Shown here: positions 7,014-15,537 of the stretch, piece by piece
How the letters are laid out: every line of letters starts with the position of its first letter
How positions within the stretch are numbered: the first letter of the stretch is position 1
NCBI RefSeq assembly: GCF_013815995.1
Contig: NZ_JACDFE010000016.1
Coordinates: 1 to 33,452, forward strand
Direction of reading: 5' to 3'
Length of the DNA: 33,452 nucleotides
Origin: Sporichthya sp.
GTDB taxonomy: Bacteria; Actinomycetota; Actinomycetes; Sporichthyales; Sporichthyaceae
Made by a program: the position numbers and the translations under genes
Notes under the pieces: model-generated
Told to the model about the DNA's origin: nothing
Database searches by the model: none
The model's input: only the letters and a program-made list of their open reading frames with translations

Positions 7014-8759
7014 TCAGTGCGCCGCCGCAGCCTCGGCGCCGAGGTAGGTCGCGATCACCGTGGGGTCGGACAGGACGTCGTCCGGCGCGCCCTCGGCGAC
7101 AACCCGGCCGGACTCCAGGGCGATGATCCGGTCACAGGTGCGTCGCAGCAGTCCGACGTCGTGCTCGACGATCACCAGCGCTCCACCGGTGGCCTCGCGG
7201 ATCCGCTTCATCAGCGGGCCCATCAGCTCGGCCTCGGCGCGGGCCAGACCGGCGGCCGGCTCGTCGAGCAGCAGCACGTCCGGCTCCTGCGCCATCAGGC
7301 AGCCGAACTCGACCAACCGGCGGGAGCCGGTGGACAGCTCGCTGGCGAACCGGTCGCGGAACACCGCGAGACCGAGCAGGGAGATGATCCGCTCGACGCG
7401 CTCGCTGACATCGATCTCGGAGAGCAGCGAGGCCGGCAGCCGGAGGGCCGCAGCCAGCGGCTCACGGGAGCTCACCCACCGTTCGCAGGAAACCGCGATG
7501 GTCTCGGTGACCGTGAGGCCGGGGAACAGCTTCGCGTCCTGGAACGACCGGCCCAGGCCGAGGTGCGCGCGGGCCTGCGGGGTCAGGTCGGTGACGTCGT
7601 TGCCCTTGAAGAAGATCCGCCCGGTATCCGGAACCAGGAAGCCGGACATGGCATCGAGGATGGTGGTCTTGCCGGCGCCGTTGGGCCCCATCAGCCCGAC
7701 GATCTCGCCCGCCCGGATGTCGATGTCGACGCCGGCGATGGCGGCGACGCCACCGAAGGTCTTGCGCAGGTTCCGGGTGGCGATCACGACGCGGCCGACG
7801 GGCTCGGCATCCTCAGCCGCGATTGCGGCTTCGACGATGTCGGCGAGGTCCTCAACGACCTCGTCCACCTCGTCCCCCTCGTAGGGGTCCTCCAGCCCGT
7901 CCAGGTCGTCGAGGTGCTGGCGGGCCTCGTGCACCGCCTCCGGGTCGATCTCCGGCACCTCGAGCCCGTCGATGTGCGGCAGGTGCTCGTCGGCCTGCTC
8001 GAGGGCACCGGCCAGGAACACCGAACGGATCAGGTCGCCGCGTTCGAGGATCCCCTGCGCCGGCCCGGAGAAGCGGACCTCGCCCTTCTCCAGGAACATC
8101 GCGCGGTCGGAGACCTTGAGGGCGAGTTCCGCGGACTGCTCGACCAGCAGGATGCCCAGACCCTGGTCGCGCAGGTGGCGCACCACGTCGAGCAGTTCGG
8201 ACACGATCGCCGGTGCCAGACCGAGCGAGAGCTCGTCGATGAGCAGCACCCGGGCGCCGGGCTTGCCGTCCGTGCCGGCCGGACCTTGCACGAGGGCCTG
8301 GGCCAGCGCCAGCATCTGCTGCTGGCCGCCGGAGAGCAGGCCCGCACGGTCCTCCATGCGCGTGGTCAGCGCGGGGAACAGCTCGATGGCGTGGGCGACG
8401 GCCGCGGCGCAGTGCGCCTTGTCCTTACGCGTCACCCAGGTGGCCATCCGCAGGTTCTCCGCGACGGAGAGGTCGGGGAAGATGCCGCGTCCGCCGGGCA
8501 TGTAGGCCAGGCCGAGCCGGGCCATCTTCATCGGCGAGGAGCCGGTGGTGTCCTTGCCGTCGAAGCGGACCTTGCCGTGCTTCGGCGGGGTGAGTCCGGA
8601 GATCGCGCGCAGCAGGGTCGACTTGCCGGCGCCGTTGGTGCCGAGCAGGCCGAGCACCTCACCGGCACCGACGTGGACGTCGACGCCGTGCAGCACCTTG
8701 TTGCGGCCGTAGGAGACCTCGAGGCCGGTGCACTCGAGCAGATGCTGACTGCCGGTCAT
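7014..8759 (-). CDS. Fused LivF-LivG ABC ATPase (branched-chain amino acid/HAAT-type importer)
   Basis: The protein has 581 residues with two nucleotide-binding domains. The first is LivF-type: Walker A GTNGAGKST (40-48), LSGGQQQ (142-148), Walker B VLLIDE (171-176), and a LivF-like VEQ in place of the switch His. The second is LivG-type: Walker A GPNGAGKTT (358-366), Walker B VLLLDEP (495-501), and VEHD with switch His533. Its signature is LSTGS (475-479) instead of LSGGQ. Between them is an acidic linker (~252-322, with DDLDGLEDPYEGDEVDEVVED). The usual gene order livG-livF is reversed in the fusion. Its ATG overlaps the permease stop (ATGA). It drives uptake of an amphipathic substrate whose identity cannot be read from sequence. 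Confidence 0.93.
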   Translation of the reverse strand: MTGSQHLLECTGLEVSYGRNKVLHGVDVHVGAGEVLGLLGTNGAGKSTLLRAISGLTPPKHGKVRFDGKDTTGSSPMKMARLGLAYMPGGRGIFPDLSVAENLRMATWVTRKDKAHCAAAVAHAIELFPALTTRMEDRAGLLSGGQQQMLALAQALVQGPAGTDGKPGARVLLIDELSLGLAPAIVSELLDVVRHLRDQGLGILLVEQSAELALKVSDRAMFLEKGEVRFSGPAQGILERGDLIRSVFLAGALEQADEHLPHIDGLEVPEIDPEAVHEARQHLDDLDGLEDPYEGDEVDEVVEDLADIVEAAIAAEDAEPVGRVVIATRNLRKTFGGVAAIAGVDIDIRAGEIVGLMGPNGAGKTTILDAMSGFLVPDTGRIFFKGNDVTDLTPQARAHLGLGRSFQDAKLFPGLTVTETIAVSCERWVSSREPLAAALRLPASLLSEIDVSERVERIISLLGLAVFRDRFASELSTGSRRLVEFGCLMAQEPDVLLLDEPAAGLARAEAELMGPLMKRIREATGGALVIVEHDVGLLRRTCDRIIALESGRVVAEGAPDDVLSDPTVIATYLGAEAAAAH

Positions 8760-10939
8760 CCGGCACCTGCCGGTCGGCCCGTCGGCCGTGGGCCGGGTCC
8801 CTCCTCGGGCACCGCCAGCGGGTCCGGGCCCGCGGCGGAGAGGCGACCGCTGATCGAGGCCAGGTCGACCTCGGTGGCTCCGGTCTCGCCGCCGGGACCG
8901 GCCAGGGTGATGCCGCGCATCCGGGCGACCAACCGGAAGTAGTACCCGCGGCCGGAGATCACGACCCGGCCGAGTCCGCCGGGCAGCACCAGGAGCACGA
9001 ACAGCACGCCGGCGCCGGTCACGAACAGTTGCATCCCGCCGGAGAGCTTGTACTTGGCGTAGCTGAGGAAGATCGCGCCGAGCAGGGCGCCCGTCACCGA
9101 GGTCGCGCCGCCGAGCACCACCATGGTGAAGGCCTCGAAGGAGATCGAGGGGGAGTAGGTGCCGGCACGTACGCCGTCGAGCGCGATCACGTGCATGGAG
9201 CCGGCCAGCCCGGCCAGGGCTCCGCTGACCGCGAACGCGGCCAGCTTGATCTTGGTCGGGCTCAGGCCGCGGGCGGCCGCCGCCCGCTCGTTGTCGCGGA
9301 CGGCGATCATCGCGCGACCGGTGCGGGAGTGCCGGATGCCCTGGACCAGCACCAGGGCGATCCCGAGCATGGTCAGGCAGAACCAGTACAGGGTCTTCTC
9401 GTCGTAGAGGTCGAAGCGCTCGAGAACCAGTGGCCGGTCGACCTGCGTCGGGATGGCCGAGGGGAAGTTCGCCGGGTTGAGAAAGAAGGTCGAGAGCGGG
9501 ACCGCGAACGCCAGCGTGGTCACGCCGAGGAACAGCCCGCGGATCCGCAGGGCCGGGATGCCGATGGCGACCGCGGTGACCATGCCGGTGACCATGCCGG
9601 CGAGCATCGCGATCAGCAGGTCGGCGCCGGTCTTGGCCACGAGATCGCCGGTGACCACCGCGCCGACGCCGGCGATGGCGAACTGGCCCAGACTGATCTG
9701 ACCGGCCCAGCCGGTGAGCACGACGAGGGAGACCGCGACCAGGCCGTAGATGATCGTGACGGTGCCGAGCAGGCTGATCTGACTCGGGCTCAGGGCGTAG
9801 GGCAGCAGGATCGCCCCGGTGATGACCGCGGCCAGCACCAGGCGCCGGCCCCAGATGATCTCGGGCAGGTGACGGATCTCGGCCGGCACCGGCGGCACCT
9901 CATCCGCGGTGGCCCAGCCCGCCGTGTTCGCGTCGGCGGCTCGGGTGAGCTTGTGGCGCTGCAGCAGCAGCGCGACCAGGACCGCGGCCAGCAGGAAGAC
10001 GTCGACGTAGCTCGACCGGGAGGTGTTCCAGAACACCGCCTGCTGGAAGACGCCGACGCCGATGCCCGCGAAGACGGCTCCGGGCAGGCTCTCCATTCGG
10101 GCGATGACGGCGGCGGCCAACGCCGGCAGGAGCAGCGAGGGACCGCCGGCGATCTCGCCGCCGGCGCCGACCAGCGGGGCGGAGAGCATCGCTGCCAGCG
10201 CGGACAGCGCACCGGCCAGCGCCCACACCAGGGTCGAGAGCCGGCGGACCGGGATACCGAGGAGCATCGCCCGCTCAGCGTTGGACGACGTCGCGCGAAT
10301 GCCGACACCGACCGCTGAGCTGCGCAGGAAGAGGGCGAAGACCAGCAGCACGATCGGAACGGCGATCAGGATCATCACGTGGGCGCCGGTGAAGACCAGG
10401 CCCTCGAAGGTGAACTTGATGTCGAGCGGGGTGCGGAAGGAGCCCTGCAGCCCGCCGAAGCCGCCGCCGGATCCGACGAGTTTCGGCACCGCGAACTGCA
10501 TGGCCGCAAGGATCTGCGCGAGGCCGATCGTGGCCACCGTCAGAATCAGGCGCGGCGCCCAGAACAGTCGCTGCACGACGAGGCGATCGCAGAGCGCGCC
10601 GATCACCGCGGCCACGACCAGACCGACGCCGAGCGCGACGTAGTAGTTCCAGCCCTTGACGAGGAACAGCTGGACCGCGAGGAACGACGCAGCCGAGCCC
10701 AGGGCGGCCTGCGCGAAGTTGATGATCCGCGACGACCGGTAGACCAGGACCAGGCCGAGCGCAGACAGCCCGGTCAGCGAGCCCAGCACGACGCCTTGCA
10801 GGACCACGCCGAGCGGCAGGCCGGAGGGCAGGATCGCGTTCAGGATCGCCCACGCGATCGGGGCGCCGACAATCGCAGCCAGCACTCGGCTGCGCTTGTC
10901 GTTGAGGGCGGCGGGCACTGCGGCGGGCAGTGGACTCAT
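8756..10939 (-). CDS. Fused LivH-LivM permease (branched-chain amino acid/HAAT-type importer)
   Basis: The protein has 727 residues, the size of LivH plus LivM. The N-terminal half (~30-330) has the LivH signature RSSRIINFAQAALG (68-81) and the coupling loop NAERAMLLGIP (220-230). The C-terminal half (~365-670) has the LivM signature TGWAGQISLGQFAIAG (409-424) and the loop DNERAAAARGL. About 16-18 membrane helices are expected. A polar Pro/Gly-rich tail (~680-727) is cytoplasmic by position. It begins 13 bp after the stop of the substrate-binding-protein remnant and overlaps the ATPase gene by ATGA, so permease and ATPases are on one transcript. Confidence 0.93.
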   Translation of the reverse strand: MSPLPAAVPAALNDKRSRVLAAIVGAPIAWAILNAILPSGLPLGVVLQGVVLGSLTGLSALGLVLVYRSSRIINFAQAALGSAASFLAVQLFLVKGWNYYVALGVGLVVAAVIGALCDRLVVQRLFWAPRLILTVATIGLAQILAAMQFAVPKLVGSGGGFGGLQGSFRTPLDIKFTFEGLVFTGAHVMILIAVPIVLLVFALFLRSSAVGVGIRATSSNAERAMLLGIPVRRLSTLVWALAGALSALAAMLSAPLVGAGGEIAGGPSLLLPALAAAVIARMESLPGAVFAGIGVGVFQQAVFWNTSRSSYVDVFLLAAVLVALLLQRHKLTRAADANTAGWATADEVPPVPAEIRHLPEIIWGRRLVLAAVITGAILLPYALSPSQISLLGTVTIIYGLVAVSLVVLTGWAGQISLGQFAIAGVGAVVTGDLVAKTGADLLIAMLAGMVTGMVTAVAIGIPALRIRGLFLGVTTLAFAVPLSTFFLNPANFPSAIPTQVDRPLVLERFDLYDEKTLYWFCLTMLGIALVLVQGIRHSRTGRAMIAVRDNERAAAARGLSPTKIKLAAFAVSGALAGLAGSMHVIALDGVRAGTYSPSISFEAFTMVVLGGATSVTGALLGAIFLSYAKYKLSGGMQLFVTGAGVLFVLLVLPGGLGRVVISGRGYYFRLVARMRGITLAGPGGETGATEVDLASISGRLSAAGPDPLAVPEEGPGPRPTGRPAGAG

Positions 10940-10952
10940 CAGCGTCGGCGGC

Positions 10953-11258
10953 CTACGGCGCCACGGCCGGTGGGATGGGCATGTTCACCTTCGGTGGCCA
11001 GGTGGCTCCGATGTAGCGCTTGCCCCCGTTCACCGGCACGCAGCGGCCCGGCCGGTTGTTGAACGGGCTCAGCGCCTTCGGGTCGAAATAGAACTCCCGG
11101 GCGTCGTCGGTACTGGTGTAGTCGTTCGGCCCGAAGCTCCACTGCCGTACGCGCCCACATGCTTGCCGTAGGCGAACATGCCCCGGCCGAACGCCGCCGG
11201 GTTCAGGTTCGGCCCGGCCGTAGCCCGACAGGATCAGCCGATTCGGCCGGGTGTTCAC
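10953..11258 (-). pseudogene. Substrate-binding protein gene with the middle deleted and a frameshift
   Basis: The frame opens with GTG 11258, which overlaps the TGA of the preceding gene (GTGA). RPNRLILSGYG matches RPADRLILRGYG at the N-terminus of the intact binding protein at 13471-15204. Directly after, in the +1 frame, comes AGPNLNPAAFGRGMFAYG, matching GAGPNLNPQTFQRGMFAYPG near the C-terminus of the intact protein. Around 11138-11150 the frame returns and reads WSFGPNDYTSTDDAREFYFD, RRAL/KALSPFNN.PGR and the end. So the first ~15 residues are joined (near 11215-11225) to the last ~95, with loss of some 460 residues and one further indel. It is not functional. Its position, coupled to the anchored protein before it and 13 bp from the permease after it, shows it was the operon's own binding protein. 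Confidence 0.8.
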
Positions 11259-12637
11259 CGAGCGCTCGCGGCCATCCGGAGTCGATCGCCAACCGCTAGC
11301 ACAATGACCGCGGCCAACCCCAGCGCGAGCGCGAGGATGGCGAGGTCGTTGTTCGTGTCCTCGGAACTTCCGAGGGCGGCGTTCTGGGTGGCGGGCGACT
11401 GAGCGGGGATCAGATTCTCCTCGACGGGGACGTCGCTGGCGGGCACGTCTCCGAAGCCGGCGGCATCTACCTGCGGGGCAGCGGCCGTCGGACGGTCGGT
11501 GGTGTTGGGCAGGGCGCCGGCGGTGAGGGCGTCGGTGATGGTGTCGAAGGCGCCTTCGAGTTCGACGAGTCCGGAGCGGACGCTGACTCCGCCGAGTTCG
11601 ATCCGGCCACCGCTGCGACCGCCGGCACCGCCGACGAGGGCGTTGGCCACGATCTGGGCGGCGGCGGCGTCCGGGTTGGCGGCGATGACCGCGTCCATCA
11701 GCTGCGTGACGACCGGGGCCAGGGCCGCGGAGGCGGAGTTGGTCGGCTCAACGAGGGCCCCCGGGTTGCGCACCTGAATGACCAGCGGGGCGACCGATCC
11801 GCCGGTGGCGTCGGCCAGGTTCGTCGGCGCGTGCAGCACCAGGCCGAGCGGGGCCAGTTGCTCGTTGGCCTGCTTCAGGCTGGTCGCGAGTTCGGCCGGG
11901 CTGTCCACCGGCAGGCTCTGACCGGCGACGATCAGGGATCCGATGCTGAAGCCCGACGTGGCGTTCGCGGAGTTGGCCTGGTCGGCCACCCAGCGCAGGC
12001 CGGAGAGCACGACCTGGCCGTTGCCGAGGTCGAGTCTGCCGAGGGTGACCTCGGAGCCCGCGCCGGCCTGGGCGGAGGTGGCGATGGAGCGGCCACCGGC
12101 GAGTTCGAAGACGCCCGGCAGCTTGAGCGTCGGCCCCTGCACGACACCGCTGGCCGCGAGCGGGTCCTTGGTGGCGGTGGCCGACTCGTGCCCGATGAAG
12201 GCCCCCGGGTCGGTGGCGCTGCCGGCCGGAAGCGCGGGCGCGCCGGCCTCGGCGAAGGGATCACGCTCGACGGAGTTCTTGCCCTCGCTGTCGGCGCTGA
12301 TCGGGGAGGGGAGCGACGGGAGCGCGACGCCGTCCGGGGCCTGCCCACTGGCCGCGCCGCCGGCCAGGGTGCCGAGCAGACCGAAGTCCGCTGCGGCGGC
12401 CGAGGCCTGGGCGGTGCCGTTGGCCACCTGGGCGGTGACCAGGCCAACGCTGGTGGTGACGCCAGGCAGCCCGACGTACGGCACGAGGCGGGCCAGCACG
12501 GCCTGCGACTGACCCTGGGTTTCGGTGTCGGCCTTGTTGGGGGCCGTGTCCGGCCCCGCATGAACCGAGGCGGAGGCAGCGATCAACGCGCCCGCGGCCA
12601 GCGGCAGGCCGAGCCGAATGCGGCGGCTCACCCTCAT
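11255..12637 (-). CDS. Secreted, C-terminally membrane-anchored protein of unknown function in the transport operon
   Basis: The protein has 460 residues. A Sec-type signal peptide (1-27, RRIRLGLPLAAGALIAASAS then VHA) precedes a long Ala/Gly/Thr/Val-rich ectodomain. A transmembrane helix (~433-449, LAILALALGLAAVIVLAV) and a short basic tail follow, giving an outside-facing domain on the membrane. Repeated beta-type stretches such as GRLDLGNGQVVLSGLRW and GRIELGGVSVRSGLVELEG suggest a beta-rich fold. I recognise no named family. ATG 12637 has GGGAGG five bases upstream. It is the first gene of the transport transcript, coupled to the binding-protein remnant. It may help substrate capture or wall passage (inference from position only). 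Confidence 0.75.
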   Translation of the reverse strand: MRVSRRIRLGLPLAAGALIAASASVHAGPDTAPNKADTETQGQSQAVLARLVPYVGLPGVTTSVGLVTAQVANGTAQASAAAADFGLLGTLAGGAASGQAPDGVALPSLPSPISADSEGKNSVERDPFAEAGAPALPAGSATDPGAFIGHESATATKDPLAASGVVQGPTLKLPGVFELAGGRSIATSAQAGAGSEVTLGRLDLGNGQVVLSGLRWVADQANSANATSGFSIGSLIVAGQSLPVDSPAELATSLKQANEQLAPLGLVLHAPTNLADATGGSVAPLVIQVRNPGALVEPTNSASAALAPVVTQLMDAVIAANPDAAAAQIVANALVGGAGGRSGGRIELGGVSVRSGLVELEGAFDTITDALTAGALPNTTDRPTAAAPQVDAAGFGDVPASDVPVEENLIPAQSPATQNAALGSSEDTNNDLAILALALGLAAVIVLAVGDRLRMAASAR

Positions 12638-12699
12638 TGGCGCCTCCCGGGATTGGGGATTCCTGGCAGCTGCCGCGACCTGATGGGTCCGCCACCGCC

Positions 12700-12730
12700 A
12701 CGTTCACCGTATTCGGAACAGTGTGAACGT
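12700..12730. promoter_or_regulatory. Candidate operator, inverted repeat ACGTTCAC-N15-GTGAACGT
   Basis: Perfect 8-bp arms (12700-12707 and 12723-12730) lie between the divergent anchored-protein gene (start 12637) and the MarR-type regulator gene (start 12904). The location fits a regulator site controlling the transport operon, the regulator itself or both. Which protein binds is inferred from proximity. Confidence 0.4.
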
Positions 12731-12903
12731 AGTACCTCATGACGCGAATTCTTTACCGGTTCGGACCATTGTGCGCATGGGAAGCTGTTGTGGACCTGTG
12801 CGGGGCGGAATCAGTACCGAGCCTTGAGCGGCGCTACAGTCCCAACCGGCTCGAAATACCCGAATACGCAGGTCAGAGGGCCGAACACCGACAGGAGGAG
12901 GCA

Positions 12904-13389
12904 GTGGTGTTGGCAGCAGACTCTGCGCCGGATCCGCTGCGCACCCTGGTCGAGCGCATGTCGCTGGCCCTGCACGAGCGCGGCTGGTCCCGCATGCCGG
13001 CCCGGGTCTACGTCGCCCTGCTCTGCGAGGAGCGCGAGCAACTGACCGCCCGCCAGCTCACCGGACTGCTCGGCGTGAGCGCGGCCGCGATCTCGTCCGC
13101 GGTCAACCACCTGATCGACTCCGGCCTGGTGATCCGGGATCCGATCCCGGGCTCGCGCCAGGAGCACTACCGTCTGGCGTCCGGCGGGATCCTCGGTGCC
13201 GTCATGCGCAAGCAGGAGGGCTCGCCGCACCTGGCTGACCTGGCGGACGAGGGCGTGAGCGTGCTGGGTCCTGGCTCCTCCGGCGCGGAGCGCCTGGGTG
13301 AGCTCGCGGAGTTCGTCCGGTTCATGGACGACGAACTCAAGGGCATCTCCGAGCGATGGAAGACGCACCAGGCTCAGCGCACCTCGTAG
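12904..13389 (+). CDS. MarR/GbsR-type winged-helix transcriptional regulator
   Basis: The protein has 161 residues from GTG 12904. AGGAGG at 12893-12898 lies five bases before that GTG and eight before the in-frame GTG 12907. The frame stays open back to 12739, but there is no ribosome site there and the extra residues look non-coding. Seen: MPARVYVALLCEE (31-43), a helix-turn-helix LTARQLTGLLGVSAAAISSA (47-66) and a wing around RDPIPGSRQEHYRL (78-91), typical of MarR/GbsR regulators. The C-terminal helix (~130-158) probably dimerises. It diverges from the transport operon and faces the intact binding-protein gene, so local control of transport is likely. The ligand is unknown. Confidence 0.8.
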   Translation: MVLAADSAPDPLRTLVERMSLALHERGWSRMPARVYVALLCEEREQLTARQLTGLLGVSAAAISSAVNHLIDSGLVIRDPIPGSRQEHYRLASGGILGAVMRKQEGSPHLADLADEGVSVLGPGSSGAERLGELAEFVRFMDDELKGISERWKTHQAQRTS

Positions 13390-13470
13390 CCGGGCGCTCG
13401 CGGCGTCTGCTTCGTTATTCCGGTTGTGCCGTGGTCCGACGCGTCGCCACGTCCAACTGGTGCGCAGCGA

Positions 13471-15204
13471 TCAGGGCGCGGCGGCGGTCGGTACCGGTGC
13501 GCCCGGGTCCTTCGCCGGCCAGCTGCCGCGGTAGCGGCGCTCGCCGCTGACCGAGATGTACCGGCCGGGCTGGTTGTTGAAGGCGGACAGGGCCCGGCGG
13601 TCGTAGTAGATCTCGCGGGCGTCGTCGATCGCGGTGTAGTCGTTGGGGCCCCAGCTCCAATGCCCGAGCGGGCCGCTGGCGCCGGGGTAGGCGAACATGC
13701 CCCGCTGGAAGGTCTGCGGGTTCAGGTTCGGCCCGGCTCCCTGCAGGCCGATGAACAGCATCAGCAGCGAGTAGTAGTCCAGGTCGCGGGTCAGCGTCGG
13801 CTCGTCCTGGGGGCGGATCGCCTTGTAGGCCCGGTACGACTCCGAGGCCTTGCCCTGGCGGATGTCCGAGAGGTAGCTCTGCCCGTAGGCGTTCTGCCAC
13901 TGGTCCTGGTCGTAGAACTGGCCGGCAACGTCGGCGTCGGTGAGCACCGTGCCGGTGACGAACCACTCCGGCCAGAAGTCCTGTTGGGTGGCCGAACCGG
14001 AGAGGAAGAAGGGCAGGATCGGGTCGGTCACCAGCAGCACGGTGGTCACCCCGGCGCCCTTGAGCTGCGCCGCCATGTTCGGCGTCTCCTGCTGCAGCTT
14101 CGCGATCTCGAGGGAGTACCGGATCTCCTTGGTGATGGTGATCCCGGCTGCGGCCAGCTTCGGACCGGCCTCCTTGATGCACTGCGCGTAGACCGCGTCG
14201 TCGGGGATGACCAGGCCGTACTTACGAGGCTTCTGGCGCAGCGCGGCACTGCCGGCGCGATTCGCGTTGCCGCTCGGCGGCAGCCGCTTGGTGAGCAGGT
14301 CGACGGCGCTGTCGAGCAGTGCGGTGCAGTCGACGAGTTGACCCCAGGCGTAGGGCGCGCGGGCGGAGTAGTAGCTGGCCGGCAGGTGCAGGCCGCCGAA
14401 GGCCACCACCTTCTGCCGGACGAGCGCGTCCAGGTACGGCTGGCTGATCGCCGTCATGTCCGCGAAGGCCTTGATCTCCTGGCCCACCTTCAAGGCGTCG
14501 GCGTTGGCGCTCTCCTGGCCGGTGCCGCCGAGCTCCTTGATGGCGTCGCCGCGACCCTTGTAGGTCTCGATCTTCACCTTGCGCCCGTAGAGCTGGAAGG
14601 TGCGGTTGAAGTACTCCAACAGCGCCGCGCGGGTGCGCTCGGTGGCCTCGGGCGAGGCGATGATGCCCTTCTCCTCGGCCGTCTTCGCCAGCTCGGAGTC
14701 GGAGTCCCCGAGCGGGTTGCCGATGTCCCTGAAGGTGACGGTGATGGTGTCCTTGGTGACCCCGCGGGCGGTCGCGCCGCCGTTGTCCCCGCCGGCCCAG
14801 GCCACGCACGCGGGGGAGTAGGCGGTGTTGCCGTCCTGCTTGGCCCCGCCGGAGCAGTTTGTCGCCGGTGCCGCTCCGACGGCGGAGTTGGTGGTGACGG
14901 GCTTGCCGCCCTTGGCGGGGGTAACCCCCGGGGCGGCCGGGGCGCCGGTGTCCAACGGCGCGGTACCGGTGGGCGTAGTGCCGACCGGGGCGCCCGGCTG
15001 CCCGGTGGTCGTCTCCGGCGCGGAGAAGCCCGTGTTGTCGGTGAACTGGGTGAGCTCGTCGTCCTTGGGCCGGCTCGGCACCAGCATCGTCAGCAGGAGG
15101 AGGACCACGATCAGCGCGGCCAGTGGGCCGTAGCCGCGCAGGATGAGTCGGTCGGCCGGGCGCTTGGGCCCCGTGCCGCCGGATCCGGTCGAGGTCGCGG
15201 TCAT
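13471..15204 (-). CDS. Membrane-anchored periplasmic-type substrate-binding protein (HAAT/Liv-J-like)
   Basis: I take ATG 15204 (577 aa). The frame is open further upstream to 15570, but those residues are Arg/Pro-rich noise antisense to other sequence. The start is preceded by TACTCT six bases upstream (leaderless pattern). The N-terminus has a membrane segment (~24-43, GPLAALIVVLLLLTMLV) and no lipobox. A low-complexity Thr/Pro/Ala/Gly linker follows, then a type-I periplasmic-binding fold (ABC branched-chain amino acid family, Peripla_BP_6-like) with VTKDTITVTF-like opening and FGGLHLPASYYSARAPYAWG. It should capture the substrate for the LivHM/LivFG core. It lies 2.2 kb upstream of the remnant paralogue and on the same strand, separated by the divergent MarR-type gene. 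The substrate is not predictable. Confidence 0.85.
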   Translation of the reverse strand: MTATSTGSGGTGPKRPADRLILRGYGPLAALIVVLLLLTMLVPSRPKDDELTQFTDNTGFSAPETTTGQPGAPVGTTPTGTAPLDTGAPAAPGVTPAKGGKPVTTNSAVGAAPATNCSGGAKQDGNTAYSPACVAWAGGDNGGATARGVTKDTITVTFRDIGNPLGDSDSELAKTAEEKGIIASPEATERTRAALLEYFNRTFQLYGRKVKIETYKGRGDAIKELGGTGQESANADALKVGQEIKAFADMTAISQPYLDALVRQKVVAFGGLHLPASYYSARAPYAWGQLVDCTALLDSAVDLLTKRLPPSGNANRAGSAALRQKPRKYGLVIPDDAVYAQCIKEAGPKLAAAGITITKEIRYSLEIAKLQQETPNMAAQLKGAGVTTVLLVTDPILPFFLSGSATQQDFWPEWFVTGTVLTDADVAGQFYDQDQWQNAYGQSYLSDIRQGKASESYRAYKAIRPQDEPTLTRDLDYYSLLMLFIGLQGAGPNLNPQTFQRGMFAYPGASGPLGHWSWGPNDYTAIDDAREIYYDRRALSAFNNQPGRYISVSGERRYRGSWPAKDPGAPVPTAAAP

Positions 15205-15210
15205 TTCGGA

Positions 15211-15216
15211 AGAGTA
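15211..15216 (-). promoter_or_regulatory. Candidate -10 (TACTCT) of a leaderless promoter of the substrate-binding protein gene
   Basis: On the minus strand TACTCT is followed by six bases and ATG 15204, with no Shine-Dalgarno between. This also supports that start over the longer frame. No clear -35 at 16-18 bp was seen. Confidence 0.4.
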
Positions 15217-15387
15217 AGTGACGCTCGGGTAGCAAATGTCAGCGAAGGTCAATTCCCCAGGTTGCCCCGCGTGACACCTCGGTTCACCCGGACGGCGCAT
15301 GCGGACCACCCCGCGTAGATGGTCGGCTTGGCCCACGTGTCCGGACATGCCGCTCCTGACGCGTTCACGGGGGACAGGGGGACGGCT

Positions 15388-15522
15388 ATGACGCGTCGTG
15401 AGTGGGACGAAATCTGGGCGGGGACGCCGACCGTCGAAGCACCGCAGCCGCGGCTGTCCGGGTTGGTTCTGATCCCGGCGCAGCGGGATCGCCTGGCCGC
15501 CCTGGACGACCTGGTCGGTTAG
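15388..15522 (+). CDS. Possible small protein of 44 residues, unknown function
   Basis: ATG 15388 follows a G-rich ribosome-site-like stretch (around 15376-15382). The reading MTRREWDEIWAGTPTVEAPQ continues to a TAG at 15522. The third codon positions are GC-rich and the composition (charged, with two Trp) is protein-like, but I recognise no homologue. It lies between the divergent binding-protein gene and a 46-bp near-palindrome 15 bp after its stop, which could end its transcript. It could equally be chance. Confidence 0.35.
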   Translation: MTRREWDEIWAGTPTVEAPQPRLSGLVLIPAQRDRLAALDDLVG

Positions 15523-15537
15523 GCGCGCAAGCCGGGT

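Noticed and set aside
7005-8942. 645-codon plus-strand ORF
   Set aside because: Antisense to the LivF-LivG ATPase, whose motifs are all intact; typical of high-GC DNA.
12739-12903. Longer N-terminus of the MarR-type regulator
   Set aside because: No ribosome site at ATG 12739, while AGGAGG precedes GTG 12904/12907; the extra residues look random.
13426-15318. 630-codon plus-strand ORF
   Set aside because: Antisense to the binding protein gene; composition is not protein-like.
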